Positions 5,925 through 11,987 of a stretch of DNA of 11,987 nt are shown piece after piece. Each line of letters opens with the position of its first letter. The first letter of the stretch is position 1. Origin of the DNA: Bacillota bacterium (GTDB taxonomy: Bacteria > Eremiobacterota > SpSt-956 > JAKJGF01); the NCBI GenBank assembly GCA_029555925.1, contig JAKPQU010000306.1, positions 1-11,987 of the forward strand, given 5' to 3'. Made by a program: the position numbers and the translations under genes. The notes beneath the pieces were generated by a model. It searched no databases, was not told the origin of the DNA, and worked only from the letters and a program-made list of their open reading frames with translations.

Positions 5925-7328
5925 ATGGTTAAGACAGATTATTATGTAAAAGATATTAACCTGGCAGATTTCGGTAGAAAGGAAATTATTATAGCAGAAC
6001 ATGAAATGCCGGGTCTTATGGAGACAAGAAAAAAATACGGCCCGTCAAAACCTTTAAAAGGTGCCAGAATTATGGGAAGTCTTCATATGACAATTCAGAC
6101 AGCAGTTCTCATTGAAACACTGGTTGAACTGGGAGCAGATGTGAGATGGGCATCATGTAATATATTTTCCACACAGGATCATGCCGCTGCCGCTATAGCA
6201 AAAGCAGGTATACCGGTATTTGCTTATAAAGGTGAAACACTGGAAGAATACTGGGAATTTACCAAAAAAGCTCTCACATGGCCCGATGGTAAAGGCCCAA
6301 ATCTTATTGTAGACGACGGAGGAGATGCTACATTAATCATTCATAAGGGTTATTACGGAGAAGAAAATCCGTCTCTTCTGAATGAAAAGGTTGATAATAA
6401 AGAACTTGCTATTGTATATTCCGTTCTCCGTCAAAGCCTTAAAGAAGACCCTCGGTTCTTCCATCGTCTTGTAGCAGATTGTAAAGGTGTGTCGGAAGAA
6501 ACAACAACAGGTGTAAAAAGACTTTATCAGATGATGGACAGGGGAGAATTACTGTTTACTGCCATAAATGTAAATGATGCTATTACAAAGAACAAGTTTG
6601 ATAATATTTACGGATGTCGCGAATCGCTGGTAGATGCCATTAAACGCGCTACAGATGTTATGATTTCCGGGAAAACTGCCATGATATGCGGTTATGGTAA
6701 TGTAGGGAAAGGTTCGGCAGAATCCCTTGCAGGACAGAAAGCCCAGATAATGGTAAGTGAAGTAGATCCGATATGTGCATTACAGGCACTTATGTGTGGC
6801 TACAGGGTTGTTACGGTAGAAGATGCACTTCCGATTGCAGATATTTTTGTAACAGCTACAGGGAACTGTAATGTCATCACTGCAGAACATATGTCGAAGA
6901 TGAAAGATCAGGCTATAGTCTGTAATATAGGACATTTTGACAATGAAATAGAAATGGATAAACTCGAAAGCTGGCCCGGTATAAAGAAAGAAAATATAAA
7001 ACCGCAGGTAGATAAATATATATTCCCTGACGGACATTGTATATATGTACTTGCAGAAGGCCGTCTCGTAAATCTAGGATGTGCTACAGGGCATCCCAGT
7101 TTTGTAATGTCTAACAGTTTTACCAATCAAGTTATGGCACAGATTGATCTCTGGACTAACAGACGCAAGACAGGTGTTTACAGGATTGATAAAAAACTGG
7201 ATGAAGAAGTTGCAAGACTTCATCTTGGGAAACTGGGAGCACATCTGACAGTACTTACGGAAAAACAGGCAGATTATATAGGAATATCCCCTGAAGGGCC
7301 TTTCAAGTCAGATCATTACTGCTATTAA
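5925..7328 (+). CDS. ahcY: S-adenosylhomocysteine hydrolase (adenosylhomocysteinase)
   Basis: Cytoplasmic NAD-dependent enzyme that splits S-adenosylhomocysteine into adenosine and homocysteine, clearing the product of SAM-dependent methylation. The 467-aa length fits the long bacterial/plant form, with the roughly 40-residue insertion at about 110-185. Visible residues: H54 (GSLHMT), [14 protein letters not shown] (77-90), DDGGDAT (130-136), EETTTG (191-196), K222 and D226 ([11 protein letters not shown]), the NAD loop GYGNVGKG (256-263), and the C-terminal K461 and Y465 that complete the NAD site of the partner subunit. GAGGAGG (5911-5917), 7 nt before ATG, fixes this start; an upstream ATG at 5832 would add 31 residues read through the heptamer array. 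No SAH riboswitch was recognised in the 101-bp leader. Confidence 0.97.
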   Translation: MVKTDYYVKDINLADFGRKEIIIAEHEMPGLMETRKKYGPSKPLKGARIMGSLHMTIQTAVLIETLVELGADVRWASCNIFSTQDHAAAAIAKAGIPVFAYKGETLEEYWEFTKKALTWPDGKGPNLIVDDGGDATLIIHKGYYGEENPSLLNEKVDNKELAIVYSVLRQSLKEDPRFFHRLVADCKGVSEETTTGVKRLYQMMDRGELLFTAINVNDAITKNKFDNIYGCRESLVDAIKRATDVMISGKTAMICGYGNVGKGSAESLAGQKAQIMVSEVDPICALQALMCGYRVVTVEDALPIADIFVTATGNCNVITAEHMSKMKDQAIVCNIGHFDNEIEMDKLESWPGIKKENIKPQVDKYIFPDGHCIYVLAEGRLVNLGCATGHPSFVMSNSFTNQVMAQIDLWTNRRKTGVYRIDKKLDEEVARLHLGKLGAHLTVLTEKQADYIGISPEGPFKSDHYCY

Positions 7329-7340
7329 GGGATATGTAAT

Positions 7341-7367
7341 GCGTAATGCGCAATGCGTAATGCGTAA
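7341..7367 (-). repeat. Degenerate heptamer array (GCGTAAT units)
   Basis: GCGTAAT, GCGCAAT, GCGTAAT, GCGTAA in tandem, the purine-centred orientation of the heptamer family. It lies between the SAH hydrolase stop codon and its terminator. Confidence 0.8.
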
Positions 7368-7389
7368 GATAAAACTCCTATACATTAAT

Positions 7390-7433
7390 AAATTTTTCAC
7401 AGGCCTGACAACGGGTCTGTGAAAAATTTTTAT
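7390..7433 (+). terminator. Strong intrinsic terminator after SAH hydrolase
   Basis: AAATTTTTCACAG (7390-7402) pairs perfectly with CTGTGAAAAATTT (7417-7429). Inner pairs GCCTG and CGGGT (two G-U) extend the stem to about 18 bp around an ACAA loop. The 3' side runs into TTTTTAT. The A-rich 5' side makes it possibly bidirectional. Confidence 0.9.
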
Positions 7434-7453
7434 GGGTAATTTTTTGTTCAACA

Positions 7454-7588
7454 ACATAAGTGTATCATAATTTATTAGAATTTAAGTGGTCGTGACGCGT
7501 AACGCGTAATGCGTGACAGGTTTATATCCCTGTGCATTATGTATCACGATTTTAATTGTTTATAAATTTATATGAAATTAACTATAAT
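7454..7588. mobile_element. MITE-like element, copy 2 (about 135 bp)
   Basis: The left end (7454-7480) is a diverged version of copy 1, with TTATTAGAATTTAAG and GTCGTGAC. The interior has heptamers CGTGACG, CGTAACG, CGTAATG, CGTGACA (7491-7518), then a CAGG...CCTG turn (7517-7532), then opposite-strand heptamers GCATTAT GTATCAC (7534-7547). The right end TATGAAATTAACTATAAT (7571-7588) matches the right terminal repeat of copy 1. The two heptamer arms face each other, so the centre could form a cruciform. The 321-bp spacer 7329-7649 holds a heptamer array, the terminator and this element, and no gene. Confidence 0.65.
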
Positions 7589-7649
7589 ATATCATTGAAA
7601 AGTGTTAGAATGTACATGGAATTAAAATTCAGGAAAAGAGAAACATACT

Positions 7650-8168
7650 ATGGAATTAAATCTTAAAAAAATTAAAAAACTATCAGAAAAACATAATGAT
7701 GAAAACTGGCAATTTCGTTCTTTTTTGCTATGCTGTAATATTTCTTCGAAGATTGTTGATAAGATGGTCCACAGGATTTATAAAGAAGTTGCATCAGAAA
7801 TAGATTGTACCAAATGCGGAAATTGCTGTAAAGAAATGAGCCCATGTTTTGAGCTTGAAGAAATGGAGGATTTATCACATTCGCTCGGAATATCTATGAA
7901 GGATTTTGAAAAAAAGTATCTCTTTAAAATGGAATTTGAAGAAGAATATATGTTCAGGGCAGATCCATGTCCTTTCCTCAAAAATAACATGTGTTCCTGT
8001 TACCCTTACAGACCCGATGCCTGTGCCGCTTACCCCCCGCTTCATACCAAACATTTTACATTAAAAATGACCAGTGTAATAGAAAGCTGTGCAATATGCC
8101 CCATTGTATATAACGTATATGAGAGATTGAAAGACAAAGTCTGGCACAGGGAATGTCTGGATAAATGA
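7650..8168 (+). CDS. YkgJ-family cysteine-cluster protein
   Basis: 172 aa, cytoplasmic. Residues 53-60 read CTKCGNCC, the family's opening metal cluster. They are followed by C66, PCPFL (106-110), CSCYPYRPDACAAYPP (C115, C117, C125) and a closing CAIC (C147, C150). This is the YkgJ/CxxCxxC pattern, thought to bind zinc or an iron-sulfur centre; biochemical roles of the family are mostly unproven. Residues 1-50 are helical and charged with no recognised fold. The ribosome site is modest (AGGA at 7631, GAG at 7638-7640). The right end of MITE copy 2 provides a TATAAT (7583-7588) about 60 bp upstream. An iron-sulfur flavoprotein gene follows downstream, so redox metabolism is a plausible setting. 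Confidence 0.87.
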   Translation: MELNLKKIKKLSEKHNDENWQFRSFLLCCNISSKIVDKMVHRIYKEVASEIDCTKCGNCCKEMSPCFELEEMEDLSHSLGISMKDFEKKYLFKMEFEEEYMFRADPCPFLKNNMCSCYPYRPDACAAYPPLHTKHFTLKMTSVIESCAICPIVYNVYERLKDKVWHRECLDK

Positions 8169-8179
8169 TTTCCGAAGAA

Positions 8180-8323
8180 TTACTTCCAGTCTCCTGTGAG
8201 AATAAAAGGAGCCCAGAAGAAGGGATGACTATATTTTTTCATTATATCTATCTGGGCAAGCCTTAAAGCTTCCGATACTGGCTCTCGACTGTTCGCTGCG
8301 GTATAAAGGTAAGCAGTGCTATG
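8180..8323 (-). pseudogene. CHAT-domain protein, C-terminal remnant
   Basis: The minus strand reads HSTAYL...[17 protein letters not shown], then [16 protein letters not shown] and a stop (8180-8182). This is the typical end of a CHAT (caspase HetF associated with TPRs) domain: the STAYLM strand, an EALRxAQ helix, and HPxxWAPFxLxGDW. About 48 residues are recognisable. The usual FYxxL segment between STAYL and PVSEAL seems deleted by a few residues. The frame is open only up to an in-frame TAA at 8354-8356 and has no start, because the leader and gene at 8374 now occupy the upstream side. It is therefore a decayed 3' fragment of a once longer gene, convergent with the YkgJ-family gene. CHAT proteins are caspase-like peptidases; the catalytic His-Cys region is absent here. 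Confidence 0.78.
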
Positions 8324-8373
8324 ATTGAATGGTGTAATGAAACAATGGAAAATTTAAAAGGAGGATTTTTAGA

Positions 8374-9744
8374 ATGAAAATTTCAGTGTTAAGCGGAAGT
8401 CCGAAAGGAGAACCGAGTCTTACCCTGCAATATTTGAATTATATAAAAAAGCATTTTCCCGAACATGAATTCAATATCTTTCATATAGGGAAAGAGATAA
8501 ATAAGATAGAAAAAGGAGAAGTATATTTTGACTCAATGCTTGAAGAAATAGAAAAATCCGATGGCATCATATGGGTTTTCCCTGTCTATGTTTTTCTGGC
8601 ACCTTCTCCTGTTCACAGGTTTGCCGAACTTATCTTTGAAAAAAATAAAAAAGATATATTTAAAGATAAATATGCAACGGCGATTACTACTTCCGTTCAT
8701 TTTTACGATCATACTGCCCATAATTATATTCACTCAATCTCAGAAGATCTGGGGATGAAATATCTGGACGGTTTCTCTGCAGAAATGCAGGATTTACTTA
8801 AAGAGAAGGAAAGGGAAATGTTGCTTAAATTCTCCAGAAATTTCTTTAATTTTATCAAAGAAAAAATGCCTGTAGAAAGAAAATTTAAGATTCCCTGTTA
8901 TGAAATGCCTGAATACAAGCCCGGTGAGATAAAGGAAAATTCAAAGAAAAGCAATAAAAAGATAGTGGTTCTTACAGATGCGCAGAAAGAAGACGTTAAT
9001 TTAAACAGAATGATAAAGGTTTTTGAGAGCCTGTGCCCATGCCGGGTTGAAGTGATTAATATAAGGGAATTTGACATGAAAGGCGGATGTGTGAGCTGTT
9101 ATTTATGCACCTATGACAATGAATGTGTATATAAAGATGGTTTTGCCGATATCATAAATAAACATGTTCTTCCTGCAGACGGAGTGGTAATGGCGGCACG
9201 TATAAAAGGCAGGTATTTGTCATCACGGTGGAAGATGTATATGGACCGCTCGTTTTTTAAAGGTCACTGTCCAGTATTTGAAGGAAAACAGTTCGGTTAT
9301 CTTATATCGGGCCCTCTCAGGGATATAGCAAATGTAAGACAGGTTCTGGAAGCCAAGGTGCAGATGGGCAGAGCCAATCTGGCAGGTATGGTTACAGATG
9401 AATATGAAGATTCACATTATATAACATCTCTTATAGAAACTCTGGTAAAACAGATGGTTACGGGAATAGAAGAAAAATTCTTAAAACCGCGAACCTATCT
9501 TGAAGTGGGAGGCCATATGATATTTCGCGATCTTGTTTACAGAGGATGGGGCATGTTCAGAGCAGATTATCTATATTATAAAAAACATAATCTTTTTGAT
9601 TACCCTCAAAAGAATTTTGGAGAAAGACTTCAAAATCTTATGTTTGCCTTTATGTTAATGCTGCCCGGTATGAAAAAAGAATTTTATAAGAAGGCAAAAG
9701 AAGAAATGATTAAACCACATCAGAAGGTTATTGAGAAATTTTAA
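8374..9744 (+). CDS. Double flavodoxin-fold iron-sulfur flavoprotein
   Basis: A 456-aa cytoplasmic redox protein built from two related halves. Residues 1-165 are an NADPH-dependent FMN reductase-like flavodoxin fold, with SGSPKGEPS at 7-15 as the FMN phosphate loop and IIWVFPVYVF at 65-74. Residues 195-365 are a second flavodoxin-like fold with a compact cysteine motif, C239-x2-C242-x2-C245-x5-C251. That spacing fits the CX2CX2CX4-7C motif of archaeal-type iron-sulfur flavoproteins, which holds a 4Fe-4S cluster. Residues 365-456 are an extra helical tail with a hydrophobic stretch around 420-433. AAAAGGAGG 9 nt before ATG is an excellent ribosome site. Substrate unknown; electron transfer or quinone/nitro reduction are options. 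The second half lacks an obvious phosphate loop. Confidence 0.83.
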   Translation: MKISVLSGSPKGEPSLTLQYLNYIKKHFPEHEFNIFHIGKEINKIEKGEVYFDSMLEEIEKSDGIIWVFPVYVFLAPSPVHRFAELIFEKNKKDIFKDKYATAITTSVHFYDHTAHNYIHSISEDLGMKYLDGFSAEMQDLLKEKEREMLLKFSRNFFNFIKEKMPVERKFKIPCYEMPEYKPGEIKENSKKSNKKIVVLTDAQKEDVNLNRMIKVFESLCPCRVEVINIREFDMKGGCVSCYLCTYDNECVYKDGFADIINKHVLPADGVVMAARIKGRYLSSRWKMYMDRSFFKGHCPVFEGKQFGYLISGPLRDIANVRQVLEAKVQMGRANLAGMVTDEYEDSHYITSLIETLVKQMVTGIEEKFLKPRTYLEVGGHMIFRDLVYRGWGMFRADYLYYKKHNLFDYPQKNFGERLQNLMFAFMLMLPGMKKEFYKKAKEEMIKPHQKVIEKF

Positions 9745-9808
9745 GATGAATAGTGAGTGGTAAGTAATGAGTAAAAATATGTTAAGTCACTACTTACCAC
9801 TCATTGCT
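9745..9808. repeat. Heptamer hairpin between convergent genes
   Basis: Left side reads GATGAAT AGTGAGT GGTAAGT AATGAGT (9745-9772); the right side mirrors it as AGTCACT ACTTACC ACTCATT (9785-9805). A 13-bp stem (9754-9766 with 9791-9803) is perfect, and flanking pairs extend it. It lies between the stop codons of the flavoprotein and GH13 genes, so it may stop transcription from both sides, although T-runs are poor. The units are an A/T-rich relative of the CGTNACG heptamers. Confidence 0.75.
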
Positions 9809-9813
9809 GAAGA

Positions 9814-11154
9814 TTATTTTACCACCATTATCCTTGCCCCGTAAGGATTTACATCGAATCTGGCTTTATTGCTATTTATATCAAAACAATCTCCTTCATT
9901 AAGCAAATCTATCAATTTATTGCCATGCTTTACATTTAAATCAAAGGAAGAACTTTTATCCGAAGAATTAATAGAAACTATTACTGTTTCGTCTCCTGAT
10001 TTTCTTGAGAAAGCAAGCTGTTCATGATTTACGTGAAGTTGTTCGTAATTACCGTAACAGAGTGCCGGTGAATTACGGCGTATACGGGCCAGGCTGCTTA
10101 TATACCAGAACAGCCCTGCATGTTTCCAGAATTTTACTTCCTGAAGGTCAATACATGGCCTCAGTGCATCATCACTTCCGTTTGTTTTTTTCCCTTCCAT
10201 GCCCCATTCACTGCCATAATAAATTGACGGAATACCGGGCATAGTAAATAAAATGGCGTAGAGAGTATACAGGTGTGACTGATTGTTAAGGGTTGATGCG
10301 ACCCTGTCCACATCATGATTGTCCACAAAATTGTACAGGGGCAGGTTTTTATAGAGGCCGTATTCATCACAGAATTCCCTGTTCAGTGAAAAGGCGATCT
10401 CGAAATAATTTTTATCATTATGGCTCGAATATAATCCTTTATAGCATTCGTAATTTGTCACGGAATCCAGATGACCTTCTTCGATCCATTTTCTGTAATC
10501 ACCATGGATGACTTCTCCTGCCATGAAGAAATTTTCTCTGAGGCCATGGCAGAAATCGGAAAATTCTCTCAGGAAATTTATATCCATACAGTCTGCAGCA
10601 TCAAGACGGAGACCGTCTATATGAAATTCATCGACCCAGAATTTTACCGCATAATAAATATGATTTTTTACATCACAGTGGTTAAGATTGAGTTTTACCA
10701 GATTATAATGGCCGTTCCATGTGTCATATGTGAAAGGATCATTATAAGGACTTCTTCTATCGAAGGAAAGTCCTGAAAACCAGTTGCAATATTGAGAATT
10801 TTCCCTGTTGTTTATTACGTCTCTAAAAGCCCAGAAATCTCTTCCCGTATGGTGAAACACACCGTCAAGTATTACCTTTATGCCTTCTCTGTGCAGAGCA
10901 TCTATTATATTTTTAAGAGTTTCGTTACTTCCGAGCCTCCTGTCTACCTGATAAAAATCGGCCGTATCATAACCATGACCGGTTGAAGAAAAAAGAGGGC
11001 CCAGATAAATAGCATTAATACCCAGTTCTTTAAAATGGGGAATCCACTCGTAAATTTTGTTCAGTCTCTCAGTTACGGGAGAAGAAAAATCATTCTCCTT
11101 CGGAGCGCCGCAGAAACCTATGGGATAGATGTGATAGAAAATTGATTCTTTCAT
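9814..11154 (-). CDS. GH13 alpha-amylase-family glycoside hydrolase
   Basis: 446 aa without a signal peptide, so a cytoplasmic alpha-glucan or maltodextrin enzyme. Conserved GH13 regions: I, DGVFHH (97-102); II, GLRLDAAD with nucleophile D185; III, GEVIHG with acid/base E214; IV, FVDNHD with D281. The barrel core begins at MKESIFYHIYPIGF. A C-terminal beta domain (about 375-446) is present, but N-terminal starch-binding domains are not. The pattern is closest to neopullulanase/cyclomaltodextrinase-type enzymes, but specificity cannot be read. AGGAGG 7 nt before ATG at 11154 sets the start; the frame is open to 11247, but that extension is the heptamer array and the promoter. It has its own promoter with a TetR-type operator and lies below the tetR-family gene on the same strand. 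Confidence 0.93.
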   Translation of the reverse strand: MKESIFYHIYPIGFCGAPKENDFSSPVTERLNKIYEWIPHFKELGINAIYLGPLFSSTGHGYDTADFYQVDRRLGSNETLKNIIDALHREGIKVILDGVFHHTGRDFWAFRDVINNRENSQYCNWFSGLSFDRRSPYNDPFTYDTWNGHYNLVKLNLNHCDVKNHIYYAVKFWVDEFHIDGLRLDAADCMDINFLREFSDFCHGLRENFFMAGEVIHGDYRKWIEEGHLDSVTNYECYKGLYSSHNDKNYFEIAFSLNREFCDEYGLYKNLPLYNFVDNHDVDRVASTLNNQSHLYTLYAILFTMPGIPSIYYGSEWGMEGKKTNGSDDALRPCIDLQEVKFWKHAGLFWYISSLARIRRNSPALCYGNYEQLHVNHEQLAFSRKSGDETVIVSINSSDKSSSFDLNVKHGNKLIDLLNEGDCFDINSNKARFDVNPYGARIMVVK

Positions 11155-11173
11155 TGAAATTCCTCCTTGTAAT

Positions 11174-11201
11174 CGTGACGCGTAACGCGTAACGCGTGAC
11201 G
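11174..11201 (-). repeat. Heptamer array, 4 units
   Basis: On the minus strand: CGTCACG, CGTTACG, CGTTACG, CGTCACG, the same unit order as the array at 214-241. It ends 19 bp before the GH13 ATG, between the promoter and the ribosome site and in the sense of the gene. Confidence 0.92.
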
Positions 11202-11217
11202 CGAGGTAATAGATATT

Positions 11218-11247
11218 TTTATATACCAACTGGTATATTGAAGGCAA
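11218..11247 (-). promoter_or_regulatory. GH13 promoter with internal TetR-type operator
   Basis: Minus strand: TTGCCT (11247-11242), then TATATA (11225-11220, 16-bp spacer) or TATAAA (11223-11218, 18-bp spacer). The 18-bp palindrome ATATACCA-AC-TGGTATAT (11221-11238) fills the spacer and the -10. It shares TATACCANNTGGTATA with the operator at 11832-11847. Binding here would block the polymerase. Confidence 0.68.
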
Positions 11248-11253
11248 AAAAAA

Positions 11254-11820
11254 TTATGAAAAAATTCCGTACATAAACTGCTGTACAGCCCTGTATATCA
11301 ATTCATCATTTAATTCGGTGTATCCATTCAGGGCAAGCCCTGTATAGGTATTTATCATTCCCAGGAACGTAGCTCCCAGAGCTTTATGTTTTCCCTTCAT
11401 ATTTCCATGATGGAGAGAGGCTGCAACAAACATTTCTTCTATAATATTAAAGTGTCTCTGGTTAAAACGGGCAATTATTTTCCATGAAGCACTTTCGGGA
11501 GGTGCAAACCACATGGCTAATTGCATCCTGTAAAAATTGCTGTTTTCTCTGGCAAACATAAAATGGGATTTTACAACTCTGTAGAGAGTAAGAGGAAGAT
11601 CTCCGTTATATAATGCCGCTTCTTTCGTTACTTCATATAAACGATTGAAGTTTGTCTCTATAAGTGCTTCCAGAAGTCCTTCTTTGCTTCCGAAGTAATA
11701 ATAGAGTGTCGGTTTTGTTATGCCTGCAGACTCTACAATCTCCTGTACGCTGACAGAGTCATAACCTCGTGAAGAAAAGAGTTTTAAAGCACACGATAAT
11801 ATATTTTCTCTGTTATCCAT
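11254..11820 (-). CDS. TetR-family transcriptional regulator
   Basis: 188 aa. The N-terminal DNA-binding domain is typical: ENILSCALKLFSSRGYDSVSV at 5-25, then the helix-turn-helix VQEIVESAGITKPTLYYYF (25-43) and the GSKEGLLEAL helix. The remaining all-helical part (about 50-188) is the ligand and dimer domain, too variable to name a ligand. The gene is likely self-controlled: a palindrome TATACCATTTGGTATA overlaps its promoter, and the same site recurs in the promoter of the GH13 gene below it. No Shine-Dalgarno precedes ATG, and the -10 box ends only 9 nt before it, so the mRNA is probably leaderless or nearly so. The next Met is far inside the fold, so this start is preferred. The CDS ends 100 bp before the GH13 start. 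Confidence 0.92.
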   Translation of the reverse strand: MDNRENILSCALKLFSSRGYDSVSVQEIVESAGITKPTLYYYFGSKEGLLEALIETNFNRLYEVTKEAALYNGDLPLTLYRVVKSHFMFARENSNFYRMQLAMWFAPPESASWKIIARFNQRHFNIIEEMFVAASLHHGNMKGKHKALGATFLGMINTYTGLALNGYTELNDELIYRAVQQFMYGIFS

Positions 11821-11829
11821 AATATTATT

Positions 11830-11858
11830 AGTATACCATTTGGTATATAAAATGTCAA
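11830..11858 (-). promoter_or_regulatory. Near-consensus promoter of the tetR-family gene
   Basis: Minus strand: perfect -35 TTGACA (11858-11853), 17-bp spacer, -10 TATACT (11835-11830). The start site is predicted 2-4 nt before the ATG at 11820. Confidence 0.82.
11832..11847. promoter_or_regulatory. TetR-type operator in its own promoter
   Basis: TATACCA-TT-TGGTATA, a perfect palindrome with 7-bp arms that covers the spacer and most of the -10 box. It matches the operator at 11221-11238 except for the two central bases. Confidence 0.8.
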
Positions 11859-11921
11859 TATTACATATAGAAATATGGTTCGCAAAAATTATGAATGGTT
11901 ACGAAATTACCTGTTCCAGTG

Positions 11922-11987
11922 ATTATAGTGTATTTCATAACTTATTAGAATTTAAGTTTGTCGTGACGCGTAACGCGTAACGCGTGA
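11922..11987. mobile_element. MITE-like element, copy 3, cut by the window end
   Basis: The left terminus ATTATAGTGTATTTCATAAC is identical to copy 1 over 20 bp. CTTATTAGAATTTAAGTTTGTCGTGAC continues with one inserted T and two substitutions relative to copy 1. Purine-centred heptamers CGTGACG, CGTAACG, CGTAACG and a partial unit follow (11962-11987). The right half lies outside the window. Confidence 0.72.

Noticed and set aside
10005..10986. Several plus-strand ORFs opposite the GH13 gene
   Set aside because: They lie antisense to a complete, motif-rich GH13 coding sequence, with no ribosome sites or family features. They are shadows.

Overview
The window is A/T-rich DNA (GC roughly 35-40% by eye, not counted) from a bacterium that I cannot place with confidence. 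Genes are short, mostly preceded by good Shine-Dalgarno sites, and separated by repeat-rich spacers. Eukaryote-type Ser/Thr kinase, response-regulator and PATAN modules are fused in one protein, and there is a CHAT-domain remnant and an iron-sulfur flavoprotein. Together these suggest an anaerobe from a little-cultured phylum (Riflebacteria, Wallbacteria or Eremiobacterota-like lineages are guesses only).

Layout. 1-300: no gene, but a long imperfect inverted repeat and a heptamer array. 310-795 (-): GNAT acetyltransferase. 824-1166: heptamer hairpin, MITE-like element copy 1 and a heptamer array. 1222-1749 (+): membrane HExxH protein, M50-like. 1906-3921 and 3946-4878 (+): zinc ribbon-kinase-receiver-PATAN fusion followed 24 bp later by an exported TIM-barrel, GH18-like protein, probably one operon. 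4940-5059: two tandem promoters and a palindromic operator candidate. 5083-5823 (+): XRE-type DNA-binding domain fused to a degenerate class III adenylate cyclase domain. 5925-7328 (+): S-adenosylhomocysteine hydrolase, closed by a strong terminator. 7454-7588: MITE copy 2. 7650-8168 (+): YkgJ-family cysteine-cluster protein. 8180-8323 (-): broken C-terminus of a CHAT-domain gene. 8374-9744 (+): double flavodoxin-fold iron-sulfur flavoprotein. 9814-11154 (-): cytoplasmic GH13 alpha-amylase-family enzyme. 11254-11820 (-): TetR regulator. 11922-11987: MITE copy 3, cut by the window edge.

Two regulatory circuits can be read from the DNA. First, the TetR gene and the GH13 gene below it each have a promoter with the same palindrome, TATACCANNTGGTATA, between or overlapping -35 and -10, so the TetR protein probably represses both. 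Second, the XRE-cyclase gene has a perfect 9-bp-arm palindrome directly after a promoter -10 box. It sits just upstream of the SAH hydrolase gene, so an adenine-nucleotide-responsive regulator next to an adenosine-releasing enzyme is a reasonable but untested idea.

The most unusual DNA-level feature is a family of 7-bp tandem repeats (CGTNACG and a more A/T-rich relative, RRTRART). They sit in spacers, often 20-55 bp upstream of start codons and in the sense orientation, and also inside a roughly 130-bp element with 20-bp terminal inverted repeats. Two genes (SAH hydrolase and GH13) have open frames that run upstream through an array; the Shine-Dalgarno sites show that the true starts lie downstream of it.
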